Shown here in pieces: positions 17,564 through 26,826 of a stretch of 64,000 nucleotides of DNA (within the stretch, counting starts at the first letter, position 1; each line of letters begins with the position of its first letter). The DNA comes from Flavobacterium circumlabens (GTDB lineage Bacteria; Bacteroidota; Bacteroidia; Flavobacteriales; Flavobacteriaceae). The notes beneath the pieces are model-generated. The model was not told the DNA's origin. It was given only the letters and a program-made list of their open reading frames with translations, and made no database searches. A program made the position numbers and the translations under genes. The stretch lies in assembly GCF_004345565.1 (NCBI RefSeq), contig NZ_SLWA01000001.1, positions 1,022,701 to 1,086,700 on the forward strand. Direction: 5' to 3'.

Positions 17564-19114
17564 ATGGAATATAAAAGGCTTCAGGTCGTTTTTCTTTTGC
17601 TTCTTTTTGCAGGTAAGACGATAGCTCAAAATAAAATCAATCTTTTTTCGGAAATCAACTATAACTCTATTCCTGCAGTAAATTTGAGTGAATATAAATC
17701 GGTTCAGGAACGCGACAAAAGAATCCAGAATCCCAATATTGCTCTGGGTGTCGGAATTTCAGGTGGCGGATCGAGAGCACAGTTTTTTAGTATGGGTGTG
17801 CTTTTGGGGTTAGAAGAAATAGGAGAAAATGATTCCCATCGTAATTTTTTAAACGAAATCGATTATTATTCCACCGTTTCCGGAGGCTGCTATTCGGCGG
17901 GATATTATTTAACGATTCTTAAAAATAAGCTGCAGCACGATAATTGTTCTTTCAACGAATTTTATTTCTCTAAAGCAGACGCTTACAAATCAGATGTAAA
18001 CAAATCGGCATCACTTTTTTCGCTTCTGAATAATAGCAGGAATGAAAAAGGAGAAAAAATATCCATGACGCAGCGTTTAGATCTGGAGGTTTTGCAATAT
18101 GACAGTTCCAATCCTGACAATTCCGATAAGTTTAAAACCCAAATGCTGCTGTCTGATTTTTTTATCTCCAAAGAGAGCAAAAAAAATCCGGAATTGCCCA
18201 TTCTTGTTGCCAATGGAACAGCGTATAACAACGGAGAGCGATTTCCCTTTATGCCGCATATTATCCGAGGTTTAAAAATAAATGCATCATTGGCTCCCAA
18301 TAAGTCGGTTCTTCCTCTGGATAAAAACGAGATTAGTAATGGCTACGATTTCCCGCTGACGTATGCGATTACCGCAAGTTCTGCTTTTCCGGGCGTGCTG
18401 CCAAAAACCAAATTCGGAATCAAAGGTCAGGACAAAATATTGTGTGTGATTGATGGCGGTGCTTCAGATAATATGGGCTATCAGACCTTAATTGAACTGC
18501 TGCACAACGATGATAAAGTTGATAATAAAAACAAAAAGGCCCTTTTTATCGATTGTTTAGGACAAGGGAAGAAGGAACCTTATATCAATGATGCCAAAAT
18601 CAGACTGATTTCCTTATTGGAAACAGCTTCTTTATATACTGTTCAGACCCGATACATTACTTTTGAAAACGATGTTGAAGATGTGTTGGAGAAGTATAAA
18701 ATTCCGATTTCCAATTTTCAGGTAATTGGTTTTACAACCTTACGCGATTATCTTCTAAAGCTCAAAAAAGATAAGGATTATGAAGACCTGGTACTGCAAT
18801 TGAAAAATACGGATGATGAAGATAGCAGCTGGCTGAAACTCCATGTTGATTTTAGAACCAAGCTGATTAAAAACTTTGGTGCAGACAGTTTCAAAAAAGA
18901 TAAAAACAGCGAAGTGATACTGTCCAGTTTAGACAAAGAAAAGTTTAAGGATTTTGGCGCCAGCGAACTCTTGATGTTGTACGAATATACAGCGCACGTT
19001 GAAACAAAACTCAAAACAACCCCCGAAGAAAAAGAAATGTTATTGCTGGCGGGACGTTTTGCCGCTTTTGTAAAAACAAAGGAACTGAAAGAATTATTGG
19101 TCGAGCAGAAATAA
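17564..19114 (+). CDS. Patatin-like phospholipase
   Basis: 516 residues from the ATG; a GTG at 17555 is an alternative start. A signal peptide (FLLLLFAGKTIAQ) indicates export. Patatin signatures: the oxyanion loop GISGGGSRAQ, the nucleophile elbow YYSTVSGGCYSAG (Ser in VSGG; the usual first Gly of GxSxG is Thr), and the catalytic Asp in CVIDGGASDNMG. Patatins are Ser-Asp dyad lipid acyl hydrolases. The C-terminal 150 residues are helical and charged. The stop codon abuts the convergent gene's stop (19114/19115). Likely periplasmic or outer-membrane phospholipase; substrate unknown. Confidence 0.85.
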   Translation: MEYKRLQVVFLLLLFAGKTIAQNKINLFSEINYNSIPAVNLSEYKSVQERDKRIQNPNIALGVGISGGGSRAQFFSMGVLLGLEEIGENDSHRNFLNEIDYYSTVSGGCYSAGYYLTILKNKLQHDNCSFNEFYFSKADAYKSDVNKSASLFSLLNNSRNEKGEKISMTQRLDLEVLQYDSSNPDNSDKFKTQMLLSDFFISKESKKNPELPILVANGTAYNNGERFPFMPHIIRGLKINASLAPNKSVLPLDKNEISNGYDFPLTYAITASSAFPGVLPKTKFGIKGQDKILCVIDGGASDNMGYQTLIELLHNDDKVDNKNKKALFIDCLGQGKKEPYINDAKIRLISLLETASLYTVQTRYITFENDVEDVLEKYKIPISNFQVIGFTTLRDYLLKLKKDKDYEDLVLQLKNTDDEDSSWLKLHVDFRTKLIKNFGADSFKKDKNSEVILSSLDKEKFKDFGASELLMLYEYTAHVETKLKTTPEEKEMLLLAGRFAAFVKTKELKELLVEQK

Positions 19115-19399
19115 TTAAAACCAATTTACTATTGCTCTCACAATCCACAAAAGGACTATAAAGAGCAGGAAAGAAAACTGAACTTTATTCACCTTTTGGC
19201 TTCCAAATTCCCGAACCAGAAACCTGTCGACTATGACTGCGAATAAAACCAGTATCAGACTGAATAAAATATAAATTCCCAGTAATCCGTCCTGCGCAGA
19301 ATTTCCGGCAATCAGCATTATGGCGTAAACAGTACCGGCCAGAATAGAAAGTATTCCCAGCACAAAAAACAGGGTCGGTTTTTTTAGCAGTGTATTCAT
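19115..19399 (-). CDS. Small integral membrane protein
   Basis: 94 residues with three hydrophobic segments (FFVLGILSILAGTVYAIML, LLGIYILFSLILVLFAVIV, FSFLLFIVLLWIVRAIV), separated by short charged loops. No family recognised. It is 4 bp downstream of the PrcB-like lipoprotein gene on the same strand, so the two are probably cotranscribed, and its stop codon touches that of the convergent patatin gene. Function unknown. Confidence 0.7.
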   Translation of the reverse strand: MNTLLKKPTLFFVLGILSILAGTVYAIMLIAGNSAQDGLLGIYILFSLILVLFAVIVDRFLVREFGSQKVNKVQFSFLLFIVLLWIVRAIVNWF

Positions 19400-19403
19400 T
19401 TAG

Positions 19404-19874
19404 CTAGGTTTTTATCTCTTTAAAAATCACTTTTTTATTTGATCTGGGCATTTTAATAATGTGAAACGGATGTGTTACTACGGTGGCAATATTTCCTTTT
19501 TTCAAATGTTCTACCTGAATAACGATCTTGTTTCCGTTTTCAACTATTCGGGTAATATCTACGGAATATCCTCCGTAATGGCGTATCTCATCAAAAACAG
19601 CAATAATCTGATATTTTGTAAAATCGATTTCGGTTTCAGTAAATGTAGCAGTAAGCTGAGACTGGCCATTGATTGTGGCTAGAAAAGTAGTCCAGCTTTT
19701 GATGTCTTTGATCACTAATTTTGATTCAATAAAACTTTCTGTAGTGCTTACGGAAAAATCATTTTGTGCAATTAAGGAATATTGTACGGCTGATTCATTG
19801 AATTTACTCGATTCATCGCTACCGCAACCCGTTAATAAAAAAAGAAAACTGCAAATTAAAACAATCTTTTTCAT
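19404..19874 (-). CDS. PrcB-like lipoprotein
   Basis: 156 residues. Lipoprotein leader MKKIVLICSFLFLLTGC followed by GSDESS, matching Bacteroidetes outer-membrane lipoproteins. The mature part resembles the PrcB C-terminal domain (KYQIIAVFDEIRHYGGYSVDITRIVENGNKIVIQVEH), named after a subunit of the treponemal dentilisin protease complex, which serves as an accessory protein. No protease gene is adjacent; a three-TM protein follows 4 bp downstream. Role in the envelope is inferred. Confidence 0.75.
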   Translation of the reverse strand: MKKIVLICSFLFLLTGCGSDESSKFNESAVQYSLIAQNDFSVSTTESFIESKLVIKDIKSWTTFLATINGQSQLTATFTETEIDFTKYQIIAVFDEIRHYGGYSVDITRIVENGNKIVIQVEHLKKGNIATVVTHPFHIIKMPRSNKKVIFKEIKT

Positions 19875-20145
19875 GGTTTTTGGTTTTTTGGTTATGGAAA
19901 TATTGGTGGTATTTCCTTAGTTTGCAGATGTATTTTTTTATAAAAGGTTGCGTTGTGTCACTTTTTAATGCTATAATTTGTTTTGATTATTAATGAGTTA
20001 GCGAATTGTTTTATAAAGTTACTGATAATAATTTTAAGTTTCCTTTTTACAGAAATGACAAAATTGCGCATAAAAGCAATTTAGGATTTCTTTCGTCTGT
20101 TATTTTACCCGAAATTTGCATCAAACTCCTTAAAAACAAACTCAA
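19875..20145. other. Gene-free gap upstream of the DMP19-like gene
   Basis: A+T-rich 271 bp between divergent genes. It must contain promoters for both sides but I see no full TTG-N19-21-TAnnTTTG match. A 74-codon open frame at 20006-20230 has no coding signature. Confidence 0.4.
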
Positions 20146-20685
20146 ATGGAATTCGGCAGAATCATTATTTCAGAAACCGCAGCAAACAGCGAAAATCCAC
20201 AGGATATTATCAACTCAAATATTTCGGTGATCAACCTGATGCGTGAGGAAAAAATTGACGACGACCTGATTCACGAAGATGCATTGATGAGTTACTACTT
20301 AGATTATTATACTTCGCAATATACAGAAGGTAATTTTTCGCAATTCGTATACAACTCGCGCTGGAATAAGGAACTGAATGAATTGATAGAAGAAGGCCTC
20401 GCTCTTATTGGCGCCGAGAAACATTTAGAATTGTTTCAGACACAGGCCAAAAGAGTCCGATTGTTGAGCAGTGTTAAGATTGATAAATTCCTGAAAGGCA
20501 AACTTGAAGGCGTAAACCCAACAAGAGATTTGCTGAACAACGATACTTTCTTTGAATTAGAGGAAAACCTGGTGACACTTAACGCCGGCTTCCTAAAATC
20601 CCATCCCGATACCGAAGTACTTTCGGTGGATGAAATGTTTGCTGCTTTAGAGGAATTTGTGGGGCATGAGATTAAGAGGGAATAG
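20146..20685 (+). CDS. DMP19-like (DUF4375) protein
   Basis: 179 residues, soluble, no signal peptide. The central block (HEDALMSYYLDYYTSQYTEGNFSQFVYNSRWNKELNELIEEGLALIGAEKHLELF) resembles the DUF4375/DMP19 family: helical, acidic, rich in Tyr and Asn. The Neisseria DMP19 protein mimics DNA to bind a repressor; whether this protein does so is unknown. Net charge here is clearly acidic, in keeping with a DNA mimic, but this is weak evidence. It lies just upstream of serS with a separate promoter between. Confidence 0.6.
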   Translation: MEFGRIIISETAANSENPQDIINSNISVINLMREEKIDDDLIHEDALMSYYLDYYTSQYTEGNFSQFVYNSRWNKELNELIEEGLALIGAEKHLELFQTQAKRVRLLSSVKIDKFLKGKLEGVNPTRDLLNNDTFFELEENLVTLNAGFLKSHPDTEVLSVDEMFAALEEFVGHEIKRE

Positions 20686-20833
20686 TTTTTCTGTCAAGGA
20701 AATACACAAAGAAAATTACAAAGCAGCACAGAATTGAATCTAAATTCTAAAGAAATGTTATGTTAGTTTTATATTGCGCTGTGAAATTCGCTTTTACGGG
20801 CAACTTTGTCCTTATTCTTAACAAACATTTCCT

Positions 20834-20841
20834 TAAATTTG
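20834..20841 (+). promoter_or_regulatory. -7 box upstream of serS
   Basis: TAAATTTG at 20834-20841 fits TAnnTTTG, 42 bp before the ATG. The nearest upstream TTG (20806-20808) is 25 bp away, longer than ideal. Confidence 0.4.
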
Positions 20842-20882
20842 CTTCCTTTATATAAAAATAAAATAGTTACAAAAATCAAGCT

Positions 20883-22154
20883 ATGTTACAAATCGCATTT
20901 ATTAGAGAAAATCAGGAGAAAGTAATCAAGGCTTTGGCAAAACGAAATATCGATGCCAAAAGTGTTGTTGAAGAAGTGGTTCAATTAGATGAAAACCGTC
21001 GTGCTGCGCAGGTAGAATTAGACAATGTTTTATCTGAATCTAATAAATTATCCAAAGATATTGGTGAACTGATGAAAGCCGGAGAGAAATCGAAAGCAGC
21101 AATTTTAAAAGAAAAAACCGTTTCATTAAAAGAAAAAAGTAAAGAATTAGGCGAAAAAGCGGAAGCTTTGGCGATCGAATTAACGAACAAATTATACACT
21201 TTGCCCAATCTTCCGGCTGATATTGTTCCCGAAGGAAAAACTCCGGACGACAATTTAAACGTCTTTGAAGAAGGCGATATTCCGGTGCTGCACGAAGGTG
21301 CACAGCCGCACTGGGAGCTGGTAAAAAAATACGATATCATCGATTTTGAATTGGGTGTAAAAATTGCCGGTGCGGGATTTCCGGTTTACAAAGGAAAAGG
21401 AGCCCGTCTGCAACGTGCACTGATCAATTACTTTTTAGATAAAAATACAGCTGCAGGATACAATGAAGTGCAGGTGCCGCATTTGGTAAACGAAGCTTCA
21501 GGTTACGGAACAGGACAATTGCCGGACAAAGAGGGACAAATGTATCACTCTACAATTGATGATTTATACCTGATTCCAACCGCTGAGGTTCCGGTGACGA
21601 ACTTGTTTCGTGATGTTCTTTTGAGCGAAAGTGAATTACCGGTTTTACATACGGCTTACACACCATGTTTCCGTCGTGAAGCGGGTTCTTACGGAGCACA
21701 CGTTCGCGGACTGAACCGTCTGCACCAATTTGACAAAGTAGAAATTGTACGAATCGAGCACCCGGACAATTCATACAAAGCGCTTGATGGAATGGTCGAG
21801 CATGTAAAAAACATTTTACAGGAATTGAAATTGCCTTACCGAATCTTACGTTTGTGTGGTGGCGATATGGGTTTTACTTCTGCCTTGACGTATGATTTTG
21901 AGGTGTTTTCTACCGCGCAGGATCGTTGGCTGGAAATCAGTTCTGTTTCTAACTTTGAAACTTTTCAGGCGAACCGTCTGAAATTGCGTTTTAAAGACAA
22001 AGACGGAAAAAACCAGCTGGCACACACGCTTAACGGAAGTTCACTGGCTTTGCCAAGGGTTCTGGCAGGAATTTTGGAAAATTACCAAACGCCGGAAGGA
22101 ATCGTAATTCCGGAAGTTTTACGTCCGTACTGCGGATTTGATATTATAGATTAA
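20883..22154 (+). CDS. serS: Seryl-tRNA synthetase
   Basis: 423 residues, standard for bacterial SerRS. The N-terminal coiled-coil arm (about 30-105, KSKAAILKEKTVSLKEKSKELGEKAEALA) contacts the long variable arm of tRNA-Ser. Class II motifs follow: TAEVPVTNLFRD (serine-binding TxE loop), CFRREAGSYG (motif 2) and NGSSLALPRVLAGILENYQ (motif 3). It charges tRNA-Ser and tRNA-Sec in the cytoplasm. Single gene; followed by a repeat-filled 110-bp gap and the TPR gene. Confidence 0.97.
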   Translation: MLQIAFIRENQEKVIKALAKRNIDAKSVVEEVVQLDENRRAAQVELDNVLSESNKLSKDIGELMKAGEKSKAAILKEKTVSLKEKSKELGEKAEALAIELTNKLYTLPNLPADIVPEGKTPDDNLNVFEEGDIPVLHEGAQPHWELVKKYDIIDFELGVKIAGAGFPVYKGKGARLQRALINYFLDKNTAAGYNEVQVPHLVNEASGYGTGQLPDKEGQMYHSTIDDLYLIPTAEVPVTNLFRDVLLSESELPVLHTAYTPCFRREAGSYGAHVRGLNRLHQFDKVEIVRIEHPDNSYKALDGMVEHVKNILQELKLPYRILRLCGGDMGFTSALTYDFEVFSTAQDRWLEISSVSNFETFQANRLKLRFKDKDGKNQLAHTLNGSSLALPRVLAGILENYQTPEGIVIPEVLRPYCGFDIID

Positions 22155-22159
22155 TTCAG

Positions 22160-22245
22160 TTTACAGTTTACAGTCGCAGTATTCAGTTAGCAAACTGCGA
22201 CTGTCAACTGCGACTGAAAACTAATAACTGCGACTGAAAAAGATT
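22160..22245. repeat. GTCGCAGT-type intergenic repeat
   Basis: The gap after serS contains CAGTCGCAGTATTCAGT followed by three spaced copies of CTGCGACTG, its inverted word. A related block with GTCGCAGTATTCAGT fills the atpD-atpC gap (55455-55500). Confidence 0.7.
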
Positions 22246-22264
22246 TTCAACAAAAACCAGAAAT

Positions 22265-24046
22265 ATGAAAAACATTTTTATCTATATTCTTTTGTTGTGG
22301 TCTGGTTTTGCGTTTGCACAAAATGAGCAACTGGCTCAATATTACTACGATAAAGGCGATTTCGAAAAAGCAAAGGTCAGTTACGAACAGCTTTTAAGCC
22401 TGGCGCCATCCAATACCCAGTATTTTTTAAGAACGGTCGATTGTTATCAGCAATTGCAGCAATTTGATATTGCCCAAAAAGCAATTCAGGAAAGATACAG
22501 CCGATACAAACAAGGTGTTTTTCTGGTTGAATTGGGATATAATTTTCAATTGCAGAAAAATGAACCCAAAGCTAAAAACTATTACGATCAGGCTATTGAA
22601 AAAATCAGAACCAATTCGAATGATGTTTACGGAATCGGAAATTCATTTGAGAAAAAGGTTTTATTGGAATATGCTCTAAAAGCCTATCAGACGGCTATGG
22701 AAGTACAGCCGAATTACAATTTCAATTTTCAGATCGGAATGTTGTATGGCCAGCTGGGAAAGACCGATCTCATGATTGATCTTTTACTTACTGAATCCTT
22801 TAAGAATCCACAGAATGCCAATTTAATCCAGACGCAGCTTTCCCGTTTTATGAATGGGGAAACCGATAATACGGCTTTCAAAGATGCGATGAGAAAAGCA
22901 TTAATCCTAAGAACGCAAAAAGATCAGGATGTATTCTGGAACCATTATTTAAGCTGGTTTTATGTGCAGCAGAAAGAATTCGGAAAGGCTTTTATCCAGG
23001 AAAAAGCCATTTATAAAAGAGAACCCGAATCCCTGATGAGTATTGTTAACCTGAGTCAGTTTGCACTGAATGAAAATGATACCGAGACTGCTACTGAGAT
23101 TTTGAATTTTATTCTGCTTAATACCAAAGATTTAGATTTATTGATTCAGACCAATGCCAGTCTGATGGAAATTAAAATTGAAAAAGCACAGGAAAAAGAC
23201 TATCCGGCAATCGAGACCGAGTTACAACAATTGCTGACCACCTATGAAATCACTCCTTTTACCGTATCTTTGCAAATAATTCAGGCGCACTTTCTGGCTT
23301 TTAATTTAAAAAAACCGGAAGAAGGCAAAGAAATTATAAAAAAAGCATTAGAACTTAATCTGAATGAGTATCAGCAGGCTGATGCTAAAATGGAATTAGG
23401 GGATATTTTGCTGCTGGAAGAAAAGTTCAATCAGGCGCTGATTTATTATTCCCAGATTCAATTGGATTTAAAGAATGATGTGATGTCGCATGAGGCGAGT
23501 TTGAGAGCAGCCAAAACCAGTTATTACAAAACTGATTTTGAATGGGCCTTAAAACAATTCAAGGAATTGAAATCGGCCAATACACAATTGATTGCCAATG
23601 ATGCTCTTGAATATTTTTTACTGATCAATGACAACACCGTTGCCGATTCGACACAAACAGCACTGAAACAGTTTGCAAAAGGTGATTTCCTGATGTATCA
23701 AAATAAGAAACCCGAGGCTATTGCCCAGTTTCAGCGCATTCTGAAGGATTTCAAAGGACAGGAAATCGAAGCTGTTACAATGTTGCGTTTAGGAAAAATA
23801 TACGAAAGTCAGGCAGATTATACTGCTGCTCTGAGTCAGTATCAGCAAATAATTGACAATCACAGTGACGGAATTTATGTAGATGAAGCGTTGTTCTTTT
23901 CAGCAGAAATTTACAACGACGAATTGAAAGATACAGAAAAGGCAAAACCTTTATATGAAAAAGTGATTTTTAACCATCAGGACAGTATTTACTTTGTTGA
24001 TGCGAGAAAAAAATACCGGGAGTTAAGAGGAGACAAGAATTTGTAA
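22265..24046 (+). CDS. Exported TPR-repeat protein
   Basis: 593 residues. Signal peptide MKNIFIYILLLWSGFAFAQ. The mature protein is built of tetratricopeptide-like helical pairs from beginning to end (QLAQYYYDKGDFEKAKVSYEQLL; ALKAYQTAMEVQPNY; MLRLGKIYESQADYTAALSQYQQII; KAKPLYEKVIF), comparable to BamD/YbgF-type periplasmic scaffolds. It lies just upstream of DUF4286, rsmA and mgtE on the same strand. Probably a protein-protein scaffold in the periplasm; partner unknown. Confidence 0.82.
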   Translation: MKNIFIYILLLWSGFAFAQNEQLAQYYYDKGDFEKAKVSYEQLLSLAPSNTQYFLRTVDCYQQLQQFDIAQKAIQERYSRYKQGVFLVELGYNFQLQKNEPKAKNYYDQAIEKIRTNSNDVYGIGNSFEKKVLLEYALKAYQTAMEVQPNYNFNFQIGMLYGQLGKTDLMIDLLLTESFKNPQNANLIQTQLSRFMNGETDNTAFKDAMRKALILRTQKDQDVFWNHYLSWFYVQQKEFGKAFIQEKAIYKREPESLMSIVNLSQFALNENDTETATEILNFILLNTKDLDLLIQTNASLMEIKIEKAQEKDYPAIETELQQLLTTYEITPFTVSLQIIQAHFLAFNLKKPEEGKEIIKKALELNLNEYQQADAKMELGDILLLEEKFNQALIYYSQIQLDLKNDVMSHEASLRAAKTSYYKTDFEWALKQFKELKSANTQLIANDALEYFLLINDNTVADSTQTALKQFAKGDFLMYQNKKPEAIAQFQRILKDFKGQEIEAVTMLRLGKIYESQADYTAALSQYQQIIDNHSDGIYVDEALFFSAEIYNDELKDTEKAKPLYEKVIFNHQDSIYFVDARKKYRELRGDKNL

Positions 24047-24138
24047 ATTCTAAAAAACAAATTCCAAATTCCAAAAAAAGAATTTATAAAATTAGATTCT
24101 TAGATTTTATACGACTTAGATCTTTAGACTTTTCTGAA

Positions 24139-24195
24139 AATCTAACAATCTAAAAATCTAACAATCTAAAAATCTAAGAAGTCTAAAATCTAAAC
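24139..24195 (+). repeat. Octamer tandem array AATCTAA(C/A/G), left of DUF4286
   Basis: Five contiguous octamers (AATCTAAC, AATCTAAA, AATCTAAC, AATCTAAA, AATCTAAG at 24139-24178) are followed by two degenerate units. The array ends six bases before the ATG of the next gene. Confidence 0.85.
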
Positions 24196-24200
24196 AGAAA

Positions 24201-24512
24201 ATGATTATTTACAACGTTACGACCAATATACACGAAAGCGTGCACGACCAATGGTTAAAGTGGATGCAGGAAAAACATATACCCGAAATTTTAGCCACAC
24301 AAAAATTCTCTTCGGCACGAATTGTAAAAGTTTTGGTGGAAGAAGAAATGGGCGGCATTACGTATTCCGTTCAATATGTTACCGATAGTAAAGCAACTTT
24401 AGAGCAGTTTTATATCGAAGATGAACCCCAATTTCAAAGGGAAGCTTTGGGATTATTTGCAGATAAAATGCTTTCTTTCCGAACAGAGCTGGAAGTTATT
24501 TCGGAACATTAA
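24201..24512 (+). CDS. DUF4286 family protein
   Basis: 103 residues, the usual length of DUF4286. The fold looks like a ferredoxin-type alpha-beta sandwich (MIIYNVTTNIHESVHDQWLKWMQEKHIPEILATQ, GGITYSVQYVTDSKATLEQFY), similar to dimeric antibiotic-biosynthesis-monooxygenase-like proteins. No active site known. It lies between two octamer repeat arrays and directly upstream of rsmA, a synteny I associate with Flavobacteriia. Cytoplasmic. Role unknown. Confidence 0.8.
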   Translation: MIIYNVTTNIHESVHDQWLKWMQEKHIPEILATQKFSSARIVKVLVEEEMGGITYSVQYVTDSKATLEQFYIEDEPQFQREALGLFADKMLSFRTELEVISEH

Positions 24513-24559
24513 AAGAGATTTTCGGATTATTCGATATTTAGATTAAACGATATTTCGAA

Positions 24560-24599
24560 AATCTAACAATCTTAGGATCTGACAATCTAAGAATCTAAA
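24560..24599 (+). repeat. Octamer tandem array, right of DUF4286
   Basis: Five contiguous units AATCTAAC, AATCTTAG, GATCTGAC, AATCTAAG, AATCTAAA. Same family as 24139-24195. It ends nine bases before the rsmA ATG. Confidence 0.8.
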
Positions 24600-24607
24600 A
24601 AAAGACA

Positions 24608-25393
24608 ATGGAAAAAGTAAAAGCCAAAAAACATTTAGGACAACATTTCCTGAAAGACGAAAGTATCGCCAAAGCAATTGCAGATACTTTAAGTTTAAAA
24701 GGATACGATGAGGTTTTAGAAATAGGACCGGGGATGGGTGTGTTAACTAAATATTTGCTTGACAAACCAATTAATACACATGTCATCGAAATTGACACAG
24801 AATCCGTGGTGTATTTGGGTGAAAATTATCCAAAATTAAAAGATAAAATTATCTCTCAGGATTTCCTGAAATACAATATAAAAGAAGTGTATGAAGACAA
24901 GCAGTTCGCTATTATCGGAAACTTTCCGTATAATATTTCGACTCAGATTGTTTTCAGGACTTTAGAACTTAAACATCAGATTCCTGAATTTTCGGGAATG
25001 TTTCAAAAAGAAGTTGCAGAACGAATCTGCGAGAAAAAAGGTTCAAAGGCTTACGGAATCTTATCCGTTCTGGCTCAGGCTTTCTATGTTACAGAGTATT
25101 TATTTACTGTTGACGAAAATGTTTTTATTCCTCCGCCCAAGGTGAAATCGGGTGTGATGAAAATGACCCGAAAGGAAGATTACAGTCTTCCTTGTAGCGA
25201 AAAGCTATTTTTTACAGTGGTAAAAACGGCTTTTCAGCAAAGACGAAAAACATTACGTAACAGTTTGAAAACATTAAATTTATCAGATTCTCTGCGATTA
25301 GACGTTATCTTTGATAAACGTCCGGAGCAGCTTAGCGTAGACGAATTTATTGTTTTGACTCAAAAAATAGAAGCCGATGGAGTTCAAAGTTAG
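24608..25393 (+). CDS. rsmA: 16S rRNA (A1518/A1519) dimethyltransferase
   Basis: 261 residues, normal for RsmA/KsgA. It dimethylates two adjacent adenines in the 3' hairpin of 16S rRNA using SAM during 30S maturation. Visible motifs: [11 protein letters not shown] at the N-terminus, SAM-binding [14 protein letters not shown] (motif I), the catalytic NFPYNIS (motif IV, with Phe in place of the usual Leu), and the C-terminal [13 protein letters not shown]. The last 17 bp overlap the start of mgtE, so the two genes are translationally coupled. Confidence 0.95.
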   Translation: MEKVKAKKHLGQHFLKDESIAKAIADTLSLKGYDEVLEIGPGMGVLTKYLLDKPINTHVIEIDTESVVYLGENYPKLKDKIISQDFLKYNIKEVYEDKQFAIIGNFPYNISTQIVFRTLELKHQIPEFSGMFQKEVAERICEKKGSKAYGILSVLAQAFYVTEYLFTVDENVFIPPPKVKSGVMKMTRKEDYSLPCSEKLFFTVVKTAFQQRRKTLRNSLKTLNLSDSLRLDVIFDKRPEQLSVDEFIVLTQKIEADGVQS

Positions 25394-26726
25394 CAAAGAA
25401 TTAATCCAACAATTAGAAGAGCACATTGTTAACAAAAACGACAAGGAACTTGAAGTTTTGCTTAATGATATGCACCACGCTGATATTGCTGAAATCCTTG
25501 ATGAACTGGATTTTGACGAAGCAACGTATATTTTTAAGGTTTTAGATAGTGATAAAACAGCAGAGATCCTTCTGGAATTAGAAGATGATTTGCGTGAAAA
25601 TATCTTAAGCCGACTTTCACCTAAGGAGATTGCCGAAGAACTTGATGAGCTGGAGACGAATGATGCGGCAGATATTATCGCAGAGCTTTCACAACAAATC
25701 AAAGCAGAAGTAATCTCAGAATTAATTGACGTAGAACACGCAAAAGACATTGTCGATTTATTGCGTTACGACGAAAATTCCGCGGGTGGTCTGATGGGAA
25801 AAGAGCTCGTAAAAGTCAATGAAAACTGGAATGTGCTGACCTGTGTGAAAGAAATGCGTATTCAGGCTGAAAATGTATCCAGGGTACATTCTATTTATGT
25901 GGTTGATGATGAAAACCGCTTAAAAGGAAGATTATCACTTAAAGATTTACTGACTACTTCTACCAAAACACAAATCGGTGACATTTATATTCGAAAGTTA
26001 AATTTCGTAAACGTAGATACCGAAGATGTTGAGGTAGCCCGTATCATGCAAAAATACGATTTAGAGGCGATTCCGGTTGTAGATGAACTGGGGCGCCTCG
26101 TGGGCAGAATTACGATTGATGATATCGTTGACGTAATCAAGGACGAGGCAGACAAAGATTACCAATTGGCAGCGGGTATTACACAAGACGTAGAGTCCAA
26201 CGATAGTGTTTTGGAGTTGACCAAAGCACGTTTACCCTGGCTTTTAATCGGAATGGTGATCGAGATTGTGGCGTCTTTTGTCCTGAAAGGAAACGAAGCT
26301 ACTTTTCAAAAATATTCAACTTTAATTATTTTCGTACCATTGCTTTCGGCAACGGCAGGAAATATTGGTGTTCAGGCTTCCGCAATTGTCGTTCAGGGTC
26401 TGGCGAACGGAACACTGAAAGAATTCAGTCGCGGATATTTCAGCAAGGAGATTTCAGTATCGATGATTTCCGGAAGTATCATATCGTTGCTTTTGTTAGG
26501 ATACCATTCGATCATGTACCAGCAGTATCTGGTAGGAATGGCAATTTCAATTTCGATGATTGTAGTCATTTTATTTGCTGCAACCCTAGGAACCTTAGTG
26601 CCGCTTTTCCTGCATAAAAACAAAATTGATCCCGCGATTGCGACGGGACCTTTTATCACGACAACCAATGACGTTTTTGGAATTATGCTCTATTTCGGAG
26701 TGGCCAAACTGATTCTTGGGTTTTAA
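25377..26726 (+). CDS. mgtE: Magnesium transporter MgtE
   Basis: 449 residues with the complete MgtE layout: an acidic helical N domain (about 1-125, many Asp/Glu and repeated ELDELE), two CBS domains (about 130-255), a connecting helix, and a five-helix pore domain (from [20 protein letters not shown] on, with [22 protein letters not shown]). It is a Mg2+-gated channel in the inner membrane. The start overlaps the end of rsmA by 17 bp, so it is coupled to it. Confidence 0.95.
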   Translation: MEFKVSKELIQQLEEHIVNKNDKELEVLLNDMHHADIAEILDELDFDEATYIFKVLDSDKTAEILLELEDDLRENILSRLSPKEIAEELDELETNDAADIIAELSQQIKAEVISELIDVEHAKDIVDLLRYDENSAGGLMGKELVKVNENWNVLTCVKEMRIQAENVSRVHSIYVVDDENRLKGRLSLKDLLTTSTKTQIGDIYIRKLNFVNVDTEDVEVARIMQKYDLEAIPVVDELGRLVGRITIDDIVDVIKDEADKDYQLAAGITQDVESNDSVLELTKARLPWLLIGMVIEIVASFVLKGNEATFQKYSTLIIFVPLLSATAGNIGVQASAIVVQGLANGTLKEFSRGYFSKEISVSMISGSIISLLLLGYHSIMYQQYLVGMAISISMIVVILFAATLGTLVPLFLHKNKIDPAIATGPFITTTNDVFGIMLYFGVAKLILGF

Positions 26727-26742
26727 GTTTTTGCAACAAATT

Positions 26743-26790
26743 AATGGATTACAGTGATTAAAAATCTATAAAATCTGTGTAATTTGTGGC
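26743..26790. repeat. Dispersed intergenic repeat (ATTACA...TGTGTAAT)
   Basis: Imperfect dyad with words AATCTGTGTAATTTGTGG related to the 37768-37813 hairpin and the blocks at 9962 and 15639. Confidence 0.55.
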
Positions 26791-26826
26791 TGAAAAATAA
26801 GCTATTAACCAGCCAAAAAACAAGCA

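Noticed and set aside
20006..20230. 74-codon plus-strand frame before the DMP19-like gene
   Set aside because: Overlaps the start of a real gene in another frame and has no coding character.
24139..24195. Octamer array considered as a CRISPR-like array
   Set aside because: Contiguous 8-bp units without spacers and no cas genes.
25298..25750. 150-codon Ser-rich antisense frame over rsmA-mgtE
   Set aside because: Complement of acidic mgtE codons; no start context or family.
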